Source of the DNA: Malaya genurostris
Taxonomy: Eukaryota; Arthropoda; Insecta; Diptera; Culicidae
Direction of reading: 5' to 3'
DNA length: 64,000 nucleotides
Assembly (NCBI RefSeq): GCF_030247185.1
Contig: NC_080572.1
Coordinates: forward strand, 102,019,698 to 102,083,697
Within the stretch, counting starts at the first letter, position 1, and each line of letters begins with the position of its first letter. The position numbers were made by a program, and so were the translations under genes. Shown here one piece after another: positions 31,066 through 42,875 of the stretch. Below the pieces are notes generated by a model. The model saw only the letters and a list, made by a program, of their open reading frames with translations. It did no database searches and had not been told where the DNA came from.

Positions 31066-32944
31066 AAAACTACACGGATCAGCCCCATGGGGTTGTTCGA
31101 GCCATTGATGTGGAACAAGGCAACCAAAATTTCTAATGATCTACAATCAAACAGTCCAATCAATCGTCACACTTTTGAATCCGCTATTGCACGAGAGTCT
31201 GCTTAAGCTACGATCAGACTAGCCAGTTTATCTATCACAGTTTATCTGCCACAGACAAGTAATTTTTCGGCAGTTTATATTTGGTCTGGCAATGTGATCA
31301 CACTATTCACAGTTAAATGACTGCAACAGTCAAGTTTGACTGCCGACAGCCAATACTTTGACAGTTGTTATGTTTGACTGTGACAGACTTTTTGAGCATG
31401 TCTGTATTGTGATTACATTGATCAGACAAATAAAACTGGTTACAGACTTAAATATAGGGAGTGGACTGTTTATTACAGTTTTTCTGCACACAATGATCAC
31501 ATTGGAAGAAAGTTTGTGGGCAGAGAACTTTTCACGGAATATTGCATTATGATAAAATATCGATCTGGTCTCACAAACGGAAATTCGTTGCGTTGCTACT
31601 TGGTGTGTTGTGTTTGGAAGCAATTAAAGAAGGAATATAAATGTGCTCCGTTTTTTTTTACCTTTTTTATAAACATCAAAAATAGGTATAGAAATCGTTC
31701 AAACTTTAGAAAAATTTTCCGAGGCCCGAAGACGCATGGTGGATTGGTTATTATTTTAGAATTTTAGAAAATTTCAAATACTGAACTTTTCCACAGTTTT
31801 AAAAAATATGAAACCGAAGCTCTTCGATGTATCTAAAAATCATTCATTAACCAAGTAAGAAGTGAGCTTGTTTTTGTTAAAATTAAACGTTTATTTCGAG
31901 AATCAGACATCCCATTTTCGACTTCTTCGTAGGAATTGAAATGGTGCAAAGTCAATGCGTTGCTATTCGATAAAAACAAATGGTAGTCATTTCCTTCCTT
32001 TTTTATCTCTGAATGATTTCCATTTCAAGTGATTCTTTAATAAAATATTTCATCTTTGTTACATTACTTTGGTTGTTCTGTTTCTGATTTCCTATCTGTA
32101 GCAAATAAGAGGTTTTCACTGATTCAGTGTCGTTTGATACAAATAGTAGTCGGAAATAAAGGAATACGACGGTTAGGGAGAAGCTCCCCATCAAGTGCTT
32201 TTATTGTATCCTTCCTGAACTTTGAAACTGATTTTTATTTGACTCTGCAGTATTTTTCTTCAAATGCAAACATAATTCTAATGCTTTCCCCAAATCATCT
32301 CTTTCTTATACAAAATTCGACAATTTTTAAGTGATGAAAATATACGATGTTGTTTTTTCTATGATTATGATGTATATTTGATATGTTTAGCAGATGAGAT
32401 TCTTTCACATCATATGTTCATTTTCTATACGTTTGTGTCTTAACGCTCACATCATACGGGTATATCTGCTATTACTAAAAAATCCAGTATGGCACCGAGA
32501 TCGAAAGCGTGAAAAAAGTATTTTTCACGCAACAAATACATTTTCAATAGATTGTAAATGGAGTGGTAGATTCAACTATCAAATGTAATGAAAATCCATA
32601 GAATCATCCTACCTCCGTAAATATGACAATTAAAGAGTTGAAATTTTGGGAAGGTTGTCTCCAGTCCAAGCTCTTCCAAATATGGTATAACGGTATGAAT
32701 TCGCTTTGAGGCAGAGTTCAGATTTTGATAGATCCACAATTTTATTACCAAACGCTTTATAATCAATTCAAATATCGAACTAATAAACGAACGATAAGCT
32801 TTTTTTTAAATTCGGTAAATATTTACAAAATCTAGAAAAAAATTCAAATAAGTACATTTTCTGTTACTGACAGAAGTACCTGCAATAGAAAAACTGTTTC
32901 ATTTTGTTGGTTCTTGGTTGTGCTAATTGATTTTTTTTTGTTTT
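31066..32944. other. anonymous sequence
   Basis: No gene supported. Between 31230 and 31520 there are many short gactgt/acagtc words in both orientations. The largest frame is 97 codons on the minus strand (31330-31623) and has no family resemblance. Confidence 0.45.
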
Positions 32945-33062
32945 CTTCCAAGAAGCAATAAGAATTATTTCGAAGAATACCACATATATGAGAATGTGAG
33001 TATATGAGTAATACGAGAAAGCCATCAATACACCACTAGGAGGATTAAAACAGGTTTTTTTA
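32945..33062 (+). repeat. family A 3' fragment, diverged
   Basis: GAAGAATACCACATATATGA, then ACGAGAAAGCCATCAATACA and CCACTAGGAGGATTAAAACA with a T run. Only the terminal 100 bp or so is present. Confidence 0.85.
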
Positions 33063-33124
33063 TTACTATCTGGTTTCTACAAATTGGAAAAAAATGATCA
33101 CGATCCTCTTGGGGAAAACCACGT

Positions 33125-33960
33125 GTATGCAATTATATCTTTGACCATACTTGCGATACGATTTTGATATTTAAGCTTCTTTTCGCCAAGCTTGTGTTCA
33201 AGTTTTGTATGCAAGCAGTAATTTTTATAGCGTTAAGTTTCTCTACCATTCTGCGATTTCGGTTGAATCGATAAACTTTTTCTCATTATCAATCGAGTTC
33301 ACCTTATATAAATTAGATATTAATCTTAAGCACTCAAAATTTACCGTGGGGTAGTTGTCAATTTCTCAGACGAAACGACATAACACGGAATTTCATCCGA
33401 GCTTGCATGACACAAGATCAGAGCATACCAGTTAAAACTTCAAATCGTTTTATGGCACTTTTTGTCGTGCTGTCTAGCAACAACCTACCTCTAGCATGCT
33501 ACGCGTAGGACTTAAACGTTAACTATAATTTCGCTTCTATTTATAAATTCGCGTGCTTCCAACAGTTTCGCTTTTGCATCGATTGACCAATCAGAGCGAT
33601 GCTTTCACTTCGATATATCGCTTGCTGTCTATGGCAGGGAAATTCGATATGCCGGAGATTTTTAGCAGACAAAATACGGCACTGCTCGCTACTAATCAAA
33701 ATTTCAATCATTTATAATTAAAAATACGTGGCTTGAAACATTCAAATCGAATCTTAGAAATATTTCAAATCAAATAATGAAATAATATTAATAATTGATG
33801 CAAAACATACTGAGCTGTAACATCTTAGAGCTTAAGCAGTGTGCCTTGATATTATATTATATTATTGAATAAAAAAAAAATACTGAGCTGTAAGTGTTTA
33901 AAACCTGACCATATTTCTACGTGTATTTTTCTTTGAGTTTCTGATTTTCACCCCTATATA
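33125..33960 (-). repeat. segment F copy 1 (promoter-like, inverted relative to 61535-62395)
   Basis: Nearly its whole length aligns, in reverse orientation, with 61535-62395 (ACGTAGAAAT, CTACGCGTAGCATGCTAG, TTATGGCACTTTTTGTC, AATTGACAACTACC). On the minus strand it carries CCAATCAGAGCG in reverse form and TATAAATAG. The initiator-like sequence 30 nt later is degraded here. A 59-bp LINE tail is inserted at 33821-33879. No protein is recognised. Confidence 0.8.
33821..33879 (+). mobile_element. 59-bp LINE 3' tail insertion with 14-bp TSD
   Basis: CATCTTAGAGCTTAAGCAGT, GTGCCTTGATATTATATTAT and TTGAAT plus an A run match the last 60 bp of the element ending at 15889. ATACTGAGCTGTAA flanks it exactly at 33807-33820 and 33880-33893. 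This is an extremely truncated retrotransposition event. Confidence 0.93.
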
Positions 33961-34201
33961 GAAAATAAAGATGTTTTCCACATTAAAAGATGCATTCGAT
34001 GGAAATGATTTCCGACTCATTTATATTCCATGAACAATATTCGGAGCAGGTTTGATGAGTAGATATCAGAAAACGATGTTTGAGGTGGTTTTGAATTCAA
34101 AGATGGCGATTTCCGGTTTACTGATATTCCTTGAAAACACTTACAATATGGGAATTTTCGGAAAGGGTTTGATGAGAAGATGTCGAAAAACGATGTTTAT
34201 T

Positions 34202-35435
34202 TTGCCTTTCTCATATAGAAAGGTTGTGCAATCTCTGTGAAAACCGACTTTTGAACCGAGTCCCGGAGGGCCGAGTGTCATATACCATTCGACTCAGTTC
34301 GTCGAGATCACAAAATGTCTGTGTGTGTATGTGTATGTATGTATGTATGTGTGTGTGTGTGACAAATAATGTGACTCAATTTTCTCAGAGATGGCTGAAC
34401 CGAGTTTCACAAATTTGGATTCAAATGAAAGGTCTTGAGGTCCCATACAAAGTTCCTGAGTTTCATATGGATCCGACTTCCGGTTCCGGAATTACAGGGT
34501 GATATGCACCAAAAAAATGAAAAAATTAGTCACACACGTTTCTCAAAAATGGCTGAGTCGATTTTCACAAACTTAGATTTAAATAGCCTTATACAATTTT
34601 CCTGAGTTTTATTTGGATTCCACTTCCGGTTCCGGAATTACAAGGAAATATGTGAAAATGTATGAAAAAATATGCAATCAATTTTCTCGGAAATTTCTTG
34701 ACCAATTTTCACAAACTAAGAAGCAAATAAAAGATCTTGAAATTCTTTAAAAATTTCCCGAAAAGTTGATCCAGATCCGACTTCCGGTTCCGGCATTACA
34801 GTGCGATTGGTGAAAATTTTCGATTTCATGAGTATTTTTTCACAAGCGATGGCGAAACGACGTGCACATTTTTATAAAACTTACTGTTAAATTGATCTAG
34901 TTGACTGATCTTATCAGTTAGTGATTATATAAAACTACTTTGGGACTACTAGTTCCCGGTTTCCGCTTCCGAAAGCACCGGTAATAATGAAGAAAATCTC
35001 CAAAAACAGAACTCTCGTCGATTTCTCAGCTACGGTTAAGCCGTTTTTCACGATTTATGATTCAAATTTAAGCTCTCATTGTCTTGAAATATACTCTGCA
35101 ATTTCATCTTAATCCGACTTCCGGTTCCGAAATTATAGGACGATGAGTGTCAAAACATTCAAATTTAAAATGATGATGCAGGAGAACGGGTATAGCGTTT
35201 TGGGTAATCGTAAAAAATGACGATGCAAAACTGGTACGCGACGGTACGTGCGACTTTATTCCATTCACAGCTTGCTTTGTTCAATTTCGTATAGCGTGTA
35301 GGGTTGCCACATTAAAATTTATATTTTTCAGGTGAAAAATATGTAAATTTCTAATCCTTTTATTCAATTTGTACCTACTTATTAGTGTTATTACAAGATC
35401 ATGATAAAGATGCTTTTCAATGAAAGTGCACTTAT
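34202..35435 (+). repeat. family A long copy (5' module plus several diverged units)
   Basis: GCCTTTCTCATATAGAAAGG at 34204, CCCGGAGGGCCGAGTG, GACTCAGTTCGTCGAGATCA and a GT/GTAT run. Successive units of roughly 150-170 bp follow, each with a TTTCTCAGAGATGGCTGA-like start and a GACTTCCGGTTCCGGAATTA-like end; divergence increases along the copy. It holds a small embedded repeat at 35205-35310 shared with 59220-59383. Confidence 0.85.
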
Positions 35436-35937
35436 TGCCTTTCTCGTAAAGAAAGATTGTATAACTTGAAAAATTGACAAGTGGAAATTAACCTGAAGGG
35501 CTAAGTGTTCAATATAATTCGACACAGTTCATCGAGCTGAGCAATGTATGTGGGTGTGTGGGTATGTGTCAAATAATGTCACTCATAAAAAAAATCTCGT
35601 AACCCTGTAGGTTGCTATTGAATTTCACACCGTCATTTAGAGCGACGAAGGGTAAAATTCTTCTAGATTTGGCTTAAAACTGATTCAATTTGTAGGCTAT
35701 ATTAGTTAATTACTAAACGAACCGACTTTCGTTATACTGGTTCCAAGTTCCTGGTTCCAGAAGTAGTAGTCAAAAAGTTCAAACCGAGACTCATACAATT
35801 TTCACAGAGATGATCTGATCGATTTCCACAAACAGGCTCAAATAAAAGTTCCCACAGTCTTATAAGTTGCTGTTTAATTTCATTTCTGAAAATATTAGTA
35901 ATATGAGAAAGGCATCATTACACCACTAGGTGGATTA
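35436..35937 (+). repeat. family A copy with both ends, diverged
   Basis: The 5' module is diverged (GCCTTTCTCGTAAAGAAAG). The 3' end is well kept: ATATGAGAAAGGCATCATTA-CACCACTAGGTGGATTAAAA. A following segment starts ACTTACTAAACGAACCGACT and duplicates interior sequence at 35717-35740. Confidence 0.82.
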
Positions 35938-36760
35938 AAACATTACTTACTAAACGAACCGACTTCGGCTATACTGGTTCAAAGTTTCTAGTACCAGAAG
36001 TACCGGAAAAAGTGGACTAAAACTCTTAAACGAGACTCACTGAATTTTCTCAGAAATGATTCGCACAAACTTAGGCACAAATAAAAAGTTCCTATAGCCT
36101 CATAGGTTACTGTTAAATTTCATCCGGGTCCTACTTCCGGTTCCAAATCTATAGGGTAAAGTGGGGTAAAATGTGCAAATATTGTGAAAATAAGTGCACT
36201 AACTTTTCTTAGAGACGGCTGAATCGATTTTCACAAACTTAGATTCTAATGAAAGATCTTGAGGTCCCATACAAAATACCTGAATATTATTTGGATCCGA
36301 CTTCCGGTTCGAGAGTTATGGGGTAAAATGTGCAAAAAAAGAAAATATGTGTTTTAACTTTTCTCATAGATGGCGGGACCGATTTTCACAAACTTAGGTT
36401 CAAATGAAAGGTCCTGTGGTCCCATGCCTTATTCCTGAATTTCATGCGGATCCGACTTCCGGATCCGGAAATATAGGGTGAAGTGTGTTTAAAATTGTAC
36501 ACCATCACTGAAAATGCGGAAAAACCTTAAAAAATTTCTAAATCGACCTCAAATCTTTTCCAATTTGATGGTTTTTATCAGTAGACGGTCAAACAAACCG
36601 ATTTCGGTTATTCTTTTAAGAATCGAAGAAAATTTTTTTTTGCCTTTCTCATATAGAAAGGTTATGCAATCACTGTGAAAACCGACGTTTGAACCAAGGC
36701 CCGGAGGGCCGAGTGTCATATACCATTCGACTCAGTTCGTCGAGTACGCAAAATGTCTGT

Positions 36761-36791
<31 letters not shown>

Positions 36792-36800
36792 AGTGTGTGT
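35938..36800 (+). repeat. family A body array (35938-36644) and new 5' module (36645-36800)
   Basis: Body units carry CGGCTGAATCGATTTTCACA and ATGGCGGGACCGATTTTCAC, GGTCCTGTGGTCCCAT and GGATCCGACTTCCGGATCC. A GCCTTTCTCATATAGAAAGG module begins at 36641, followed by its TG tract. Sequence after about 36800 is unrelated, so that last copy is 3'-truncated. Confidence 0.88.
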
Positions 36801-37054
36801 TGAAATTTTACGTCATTACAAATAAAATTCACGTCATTTGACGAACTGGATCTTTATGAATTGCATCATATATGTAGAGAAGAAGAATATCAAAACTATA
36901 GAGCCGTTTTGCTCAGGGAAGAGAAAAAGTGTAAAGTAACAGAACGGAAACGTTACGTTTATTCTATGTTCGAGATACCTTAGCCTTTAATCATCGAAGA
37001 AAGAATTGTGCATCGAATTAGGCAATAGAAAGCTATCGGCATGATGAATGCTCT

Positions 37055-37420
37055 TCACTCTACACGTAAAACATAAACATCGAAATCGCCATCTTTTAAA
37101 GTATGGAACCAATCACGAAACGTTGCTTTGTTTATAGCAATATTTGTAACCATTTCAAAGATGCGTTGCGACGAGCAGCTGTTTTCTTCATTCAGAAGAA
37201 TAAAATCATGAAAAAGTAGACATTCCTCCGAACCTAGAACTGTATAATGCAAAATCACTTGAAGGTTTGTATGACATAAAAAATCACCCCGAATCAACTC
37301 CTTATCTCTATCGATATCAGTAAGCTCGATAGAACCTTCACTGTTGAGCTGACCGTTCCAAAATCCCGGATAATTACATGTCATGCGAGTTATCAGAAAA
37401 TCTATCTCTGCATGTACCAT
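37055..37420 (-). CDS. unrecognised 121-codon ORF
   Basis: It starts MVHAEIDFLITRMTCNYPGF and contains IELTDIDRDKELIRGDFLCH, EECLLFHDFILLNEENSCSS and FRDWFHTLKDGDFDVYVLRV. Composition is balanced and not repeat-like, which is unusual in this window. No signal peptide, membrane segment or family signature is evident to me. It could be an exon or relic of a host or mobile-element gene, or a chance frame. The CDS call is tentative. Confidence 0.25.
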   Translation of the reverse strand: MVHAEIDFLITRMTCNYPGFWNGQLNSEGSIELTDIDRDKELIRGDFLCHTNLQVILHYTVLGSEECLLFHDFILLNEENSCSSQRIFEMVTNIAINKATFRDWFHTLKDGDFDVYVLRVE

Positions 37421-37442
37421 AACCTAGTAGAAAAATATAGCT

Positions 37443-38461
37443 TTGATGCCACAATATTGCTCCGGTGGGCCATCCATTGACGCCAACATCAACTGCGAAA
37501 CTCACCTGACAGTGCAAATTTGGAGATACCGATCAGCAATTCAGCGAATGGCAAAACATCATTCAGTGCTCTCCCCACAGTTGTTTCAGCTTGCCTTCCT
37601 TAGGAAAAACCGTTCCCTTCAGCGATGTTTACCCGACTTCAATTACATCAGCCCAAGCGCTATGTTGTGTTCAAACGACCCAGGGACCCCTTCTGCTTCA
37701 ACACTCTATCCCAGAAATTCACATATACGCGCTTGTTCACCGGGTAGAGTTTTATCTGACATTTTATAGCCTAATATGAAAAGACTCATGCTCCTAGCAA
37801 TGGTTGCCAGTTGCTGTCATGGTAGAACACAGAAATGGCTTTTTTCCCTGCATAGCTTCGCCGAAAACAGCCCCAGAGCGTTTTGGGGGGAAATAATGTA
37901 ACCGAAAATTATTGGCACACCTCTGCTACTTGTGCGAAACCGGGCTGGGTAGAGCAATAAGCAACGGTCGGTAATTTAATGGTTTTCGGGACCACCCCAG
38001 CTGTGTCGTCCGGTTTTGTCATCATGCCCATCGATATGGAAAGAGTTAAAGCTCCAGACCATGTAGTTATCGTTTGTTTGTTGTCCGGAATTCCGCAAGC
38101 AACTCATAGCTGCGGGGAGGGTCACAATAAGTTTAATATATAGACGAATACCCGATAGAATTCTAACAAATCATTTAAAAAATTCAAATTAATTCCATGT
38201 TTGTTGGAGTACTAGGAATCTATGTGAAACTATTTTATCTTGAAATATGAACCGGAATAGCTCCAGACTTCGAATGTATACATGTGCAATTGGCGCCCAT
38301 TAGCTTTGACATCCAGCACAAAGCTTGAATTTTCTGAATTTGATGAACAATTTCCACGAGAAAAAAATTCATAAATACGGTAATAACGGCAATTACACGA
38401 ACGTATGAAAAAGTTAGAATTGCGATGCCTCTGATAACTTGGTGCTGGATCATCTGAAATA
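37443..38461. other. anonymous, relatively GC-rich sequence
   Basis: Frames up to 108 codons (37443-37769) show no recognisable domain. 37860-38110 is the most GC-balanced stretch around (TTTTCGGGACCACCCCAGC, GCTGCGGGGAGGGTCAC), but I see no coding signature. Confidence 0.4.
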
Positions 38462-39300
38462 AAAGAGATATATTACTGGATAACGTGAATATAAATTAAA
38501 ACTGCCACGCTTTTTTCACACTTCCAAATATCAATTAGTTGATCGATAGTGTGAATTGTGCAAGCTTTCACCTTCTTCAATACTAGAATTTCGAACGACG
38601 CATCTATACTTCCGGTACTAGAATTTAGTTACATCAAACATTCTGGCACACAATTAAATATTACGAAATAATTTGTAAATTTCTTTAAAATAAAATAGTA
38701 GTGGTTCTGATCATTTTGAGAGTGACGAGTTGAATTTGAAATCCGATGGATGCCACTGACTTCCGTTATCTATTTTCAGGCTGACCTTTTGTCCGTGGAT
38801 GCGATACTGATAGCGGTATAGCATTCACAGCCGATTATAATCTTTCAATAAAAAAAACATTAATTCACTGGATTGATGAATCATAAAATAGGACTATGAT
38901 ATGAAAATTAAGAAATAAATCTACGGTTTTGATGTTTTAAGCAAAGTTTTGCAAGAAAGCTGCGAACAAAGCCGATATTTTTCAATCGATGTTGTTCACC
39001 ATAATATAAAATGCTCCGAAAGAAAAAGGAAGACAAATACACGACAAATAACTTCTTTATTCAATTTCATACGAAAAATTTCCAGATGTAATGAACAGTA
39101 AATTATCTGACACCACTTGCACACCCTGAAGCCAACAAAACGAGTTAAAGCCAATACAAAAAATTCAACTAAAAAAATGCGTTAACTTTTGTTAACATCC
39201 TTTGTAAACCTTCACTAAACTGATTATATTCACTTCCGATTAGCATTTTTCGAGTCATTAGAAGGGCTAGTTTTATATAAAGTTCGTTGTATTTTTACCT
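38462..39300 (-). repeat. family C fragment, copy 4 (left part)
   Basis: It starts ACTGGATAACGTGAATATAA and keeps CACTTCCAAATATCAATTAG-TTGATCGAT and, near 39253-39268, AGTCATTAGAAGGGCT (minus: AGCCCTTCTAATGACT). The promoter half and right terminus are absent. The middle (38640-39180) is diverged or foreign. Confidence 0.6.
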
Positions 39301-39313
39301 TTTTTTTAAATAT

Positions 39314-40162
39314 AAAACCTGTTTTAATCCACCTAGTGGTGCAATGATGCCTTTCTCACATCAATCATACTGTCATATATAATACTGTGGTATTCTTCAA
39401 AATTATTTTTCTTCGATTTTTAAAAGAATAACCGAAATAGATTTGTTTGACCGTCTACTGATAAAAACTATCAAATTGGAAAAGATTTGAGGTCGATTTA
39501 GACATTTTGTTAAGGTTTTCCCCATTTTCAGTGATGGTATACAATTTTTAATACACTTTACCCTATATTTCCGGATCCGGAAGTTGGATCCGCATGAAAT
39601 TCAGGAATAACGCATGGGACCACAGGACCTTACATTTGAATCTAAGTTTGTAAAAATCGGTCGCGCGATCTATGAGAAAAGTTAGAACACATATTTTCTT
39701 TTTTGTGCACATTTTACCCCATAACTCCCGAACCGGAAATCGGATCCAAATAATATTCAGGAATTTTCTATGGGACCTCAATACCTTTCATTTGAATCTA
39801 AGTTTGTGAAAATCGATTTAGCCATCTCTGAGAAAAGTTAGTGCACTTATTTTCACAATTTTTTGCACATTTTACCCCATAATTCCGGAACCGGAAGTCG
39901 GATCCAAATAATATTCAGGAATTTTGTATGGGACCACAAGACCTTTCATTTGAATCTAAGTTTGTGAAAATCGGTCCAGCCATCTCCGAGAAAAGTTAGT
40001 GCAAAAAAACGTTACATACACACATACGCACATACACACACACACAGACATTTTGCGTACTCGACGAACTGAGTCGAATGGTTTATGAAACTCGGCCCTC
40101 CGTGCCTCGGTTCGAAAGTCGGTTTTCACAGTGATTGCATAACCTTTCTATATGAGAAAGGC
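39314..40162 (-). repeat. family A full copy, minus strand
   Basis: It reads from 40162 (GCCTTTCTCATATAGAAAGG on the minus strand) through GAGGCACGGAGGGCCGA, a TG run and three body units (TTTTACCCCAT landmarks at about 39554, 39711 and 39869, spacing near 158 bp) to the 3' end (GGATTAAAACAGG on the minus strand, 39314). The 13-bp inverted pair GCCTTTCTCATAT / ACATGAGAAAGGC-like is present at the two ends. Confidence 0.92.
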
Positions 40163-40189
40163 AAAAATAGGTATGTAATTCGCTTAAAC

Positions 40190-41790
40190 TAAAAAGAAAA
40201 TGTCATATTCCAATCGATTCAGCTCGACGAACTGAGAAAATGTCCGTGTGTGTGTGTGTGTTTGTGTGTGTGTGTCTGTATGTGTGTTGTCAACAAAGAG
40301 GTCGAGATCTCAGGGATGGCTCAGAGAACCGATTTTGATCAAACTAGTCTCAAATGAAAGGTCTTCCCGTCACCCTCAACGCTATTGAATGGTTTTGAGA
40401 TCGGATGTTTACTTTTTGAGTTACACAAAATTTTATGTAAAAATTTTCAGTCCATTTTTAACGGAGATATCGATATTTTTATGTAAACGACTTCTCGCCT
40501 TATTCTAGTTGTAGAAGTTTTACGCGTTTGATGATAAAGCTCTGTTTCGGAGCCAAATGAAACACGATTTTTTATACTGTAACATACAATTGTTTCGAAG
40601 TACCAAAAAGACTGTGTACAGCAACCTTTTTCATGGCATTATGCCTCGGACCGATTTCATCCCGGTTCATTTTTGGCAACATAATCGTTCGAGTATGACA
40701 TGTTAACTAGATGATGGCAGCATTTTCAAGTTGAAAGTAATTCCAAAATTATTTTGATTTAAACTACTGACAGTAATGAATGCGGGAAGAACATAACACC
40801 CATATACCATTCGAATCAGTTCGTCGAGATCAGCAAATGCGTGTGTAGAAAAGTTCCTGAATTACGTCTGGATCCGACTTCTGGTTCGGCAACCACAGGA
40901 TGATATGTGGAATGAAATTAAAGTAATGCAACTCACTTTTCTCATAGATGACTGAACCAATCTAAGACTCAAATGAGAGGTCTTTAAATCCTATAAAAAA
41001 TCTTACTTTTTAGGCTCATCCGACTTCCGGTTTAGGAGATACAGGGTGATTAGTATAAAAATGTTCATTTCACATAAATTAATCTGGTTTATCGGGTTGG
41101 CAGATTTGGATAGTTACCAAATAAATTTATTTCAGTTCAAGTGGTATTCAGTTTTCGATTCGGAAAGTACCCAAAAAATTATTTCGCACTACAATTTCTC
41201 AAAGATGTCTACACACTCCTCAGGTGATTTTAACTGAATTCGGCTACACCGATTTAGGAATTCCGGTATCGAATCGTTTCTCAAAGCTCAATCATTTTCT
41301 CAAAAAAGGGCAAATCGAACTTCAAAAACAAAAATTCAAATTAAAGGACTTAAGGTCCCATACAAAATTGGTTCCGATTCCGGAATTACAGGATGATGAG
41401 TTTTTAAAATTCATACAGATATAGAAGTTGTAAATTGTTTGACGTATTAATTTATGGCCATACGAATCATTTTGGGTTATGCTACTTCATGAATATCGGC
41501 TCTGGAAGTACCATAAAGAATGATGAAAAACTCTAAAGTGGAAATTACTTCGACATCTCATGAAATGTTCAATCGATTGTCACACGTTAAGATTGAAATT
41601 CGATACGATTTGCAGTTTCGACATTACAGGGCATTGAGTGAATAAAATCTCAATTTGCCGTTTAAAACGACGATAATTAAAAAAAAGTCATGAGAACTAA
41701 AACACCGAAGAATATCCATGCAAAAAACACATGCGGATTGATAAAAAAAAGGTATCATCTCACTGCTAAGAGGATTAATCACGTTTTTTG
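40190..41790 (+). repeat. family D composite repeat, copy 1
   Basis: It shares the A/B layout with different sequence: GATTCAGCTCGACGAACTGA, a TG tract (40243-40290), GAACCGATTTTGATCAAACT, CTCAAATGAAAGGTCTTCCC, then further diverged units. The 3' end GGTATCATCTCACTGCTAAG-AGGATTAATCACG is a diverged form of the A terminus, followed by a T run. Beyond it the DD37E transposase relic begins. A partial second copy is at 44592-44965. Confidence 0.75.
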
Positions 41791-41796
41791 GTTTTT

Positions 41797-42873
41797 GTTC
41801 AATTTTCGGTCCCCAAAAAAAATCGCAAAAATGTTGAAAATCGCCAAATCAACCGTGTATGATGTGTGCTTGAACGTTTCAGGAAAAGCGGAAGAGCGTG
41901 GATCAAGTGTCTCAAAGTAAGCGCCGTAGTGGGACATGCCAAATAGCAAACATTGTTCTAGGATTGTAATCCTTCACTCTTCTCGCAACGATTGTGCGAT
42001 TGAAAAAGTGCAGTTTGCTTGTTTGATGAGCAACAAGTTTTTTTGTTTGATACGTTTCATAGCAATAATATTTGTTGAGTAGAAACCGAAAATGAAACTG
42101 CTCAAATTAACTTATTGTAGAATTAGTTAAATAAAACGATGTGGAACTTAATCCTTTTAGGTTTTGATTTGGTTTCACAAGCAGTAATATGAATGATTTT
42201 CACACTTGTTACTAAAACATGTAAAATCATTAGTCTAACATATCTGACATGAATAATCGTTATGTAGCAATTGTGAAAAATGCCAATTTTAACAAGTTTT
42301 AATTGCTACTTGGGATATGAATGATGAACAAAAAGGTGTTGAGAACCGCCAGAGCAAACCCTGGACTATTAGATAATGAAATCGCACAGAAATACGCTGC
42401 TGCTCACAGTACCGTTCGAAGAATTCGTTGACGACCAGGATATCGTTCTTATCGAATCAGCAAGCAACCAAATAGAACGTTAAAGCAAGGTTTCGTCACC
42501 AAAACTCGAGCTCGGAAATTATACCAACAGGTTTTGATAAAGTACCAAGGATGCCTGCTCATCGACGATGAAACCTACGTCAAAATGAATTTCGGACAGC
42601 TTCCTGGCCAAAAATGCTACATGGCGACGGCACGAGGAGATGTTCCTGCGAAGTTTAAGTTTTCTTTATGGACAAATTTGCCAAAAAAACTGATGATTTG
42701 GTATGGGGTATACAGCTACAGAGCAAAGACAGAAGTGTTCGTAACGAATAAGACGATGAACTCGAAGCTGAACAAGGAAAAATGCCTCATAAACCGCGTA
42801 CTACCTTTCATTAAAGCCCATAAAGGTCCCATGAAATTTTGGCTAGATTTGTCAGGTTATCAGCTGCAGGGAC
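41797..42873 (+). pseudogene. DD37E-type (ITm superfamily) transposase relic
   Basis: N-terminal helix-turn-helix words: PKKIAKMLKIAKSTVYDV, with a frameshift before KRRSGTC. After a MITE at 41938-42312 comes VLRTARANPGLLDNEIAQKY, an in-frame stop, RPGYRSYRISKQPNRTLKQ, LIDDETYVKMNFGQLPGQKC, YMATARGDVPAKFKF and MKFWLDLSGYQ. The first catalytic aspartate (DDETY) and the second (FWLDL, usually FWPDLASCHY) remain. The region that would carry the third acidic residue is missing because a second MITE starts at 42876. This is the mosquito-type Tc1/mariner relative with a 37-residue spacing; the spacing itself cannot be read here. Confidence 0.82.
41938..42312. mobile_element. MITE-like insertion with CCAARTAGCAA termini
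   Basis: It interrupts the transposase reading frame. The left end CCAAATAGCAAACATTGTT and the right end (reverse complement CCCAAGTAGCAATTAAAACT) are similar inverted termini. The interior is non-coding and AT-rich. Exact borders and TSD are uncertain by several bases. Confidence 0.65.
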
Positions 42874-42875
42874 TA

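Noticed and set aside
39563..39781. Family A open frames in either strand
   Set aside because: Frames in the A/D arrays differ between copies and are broken by indels, so no conserved protein is encoded.
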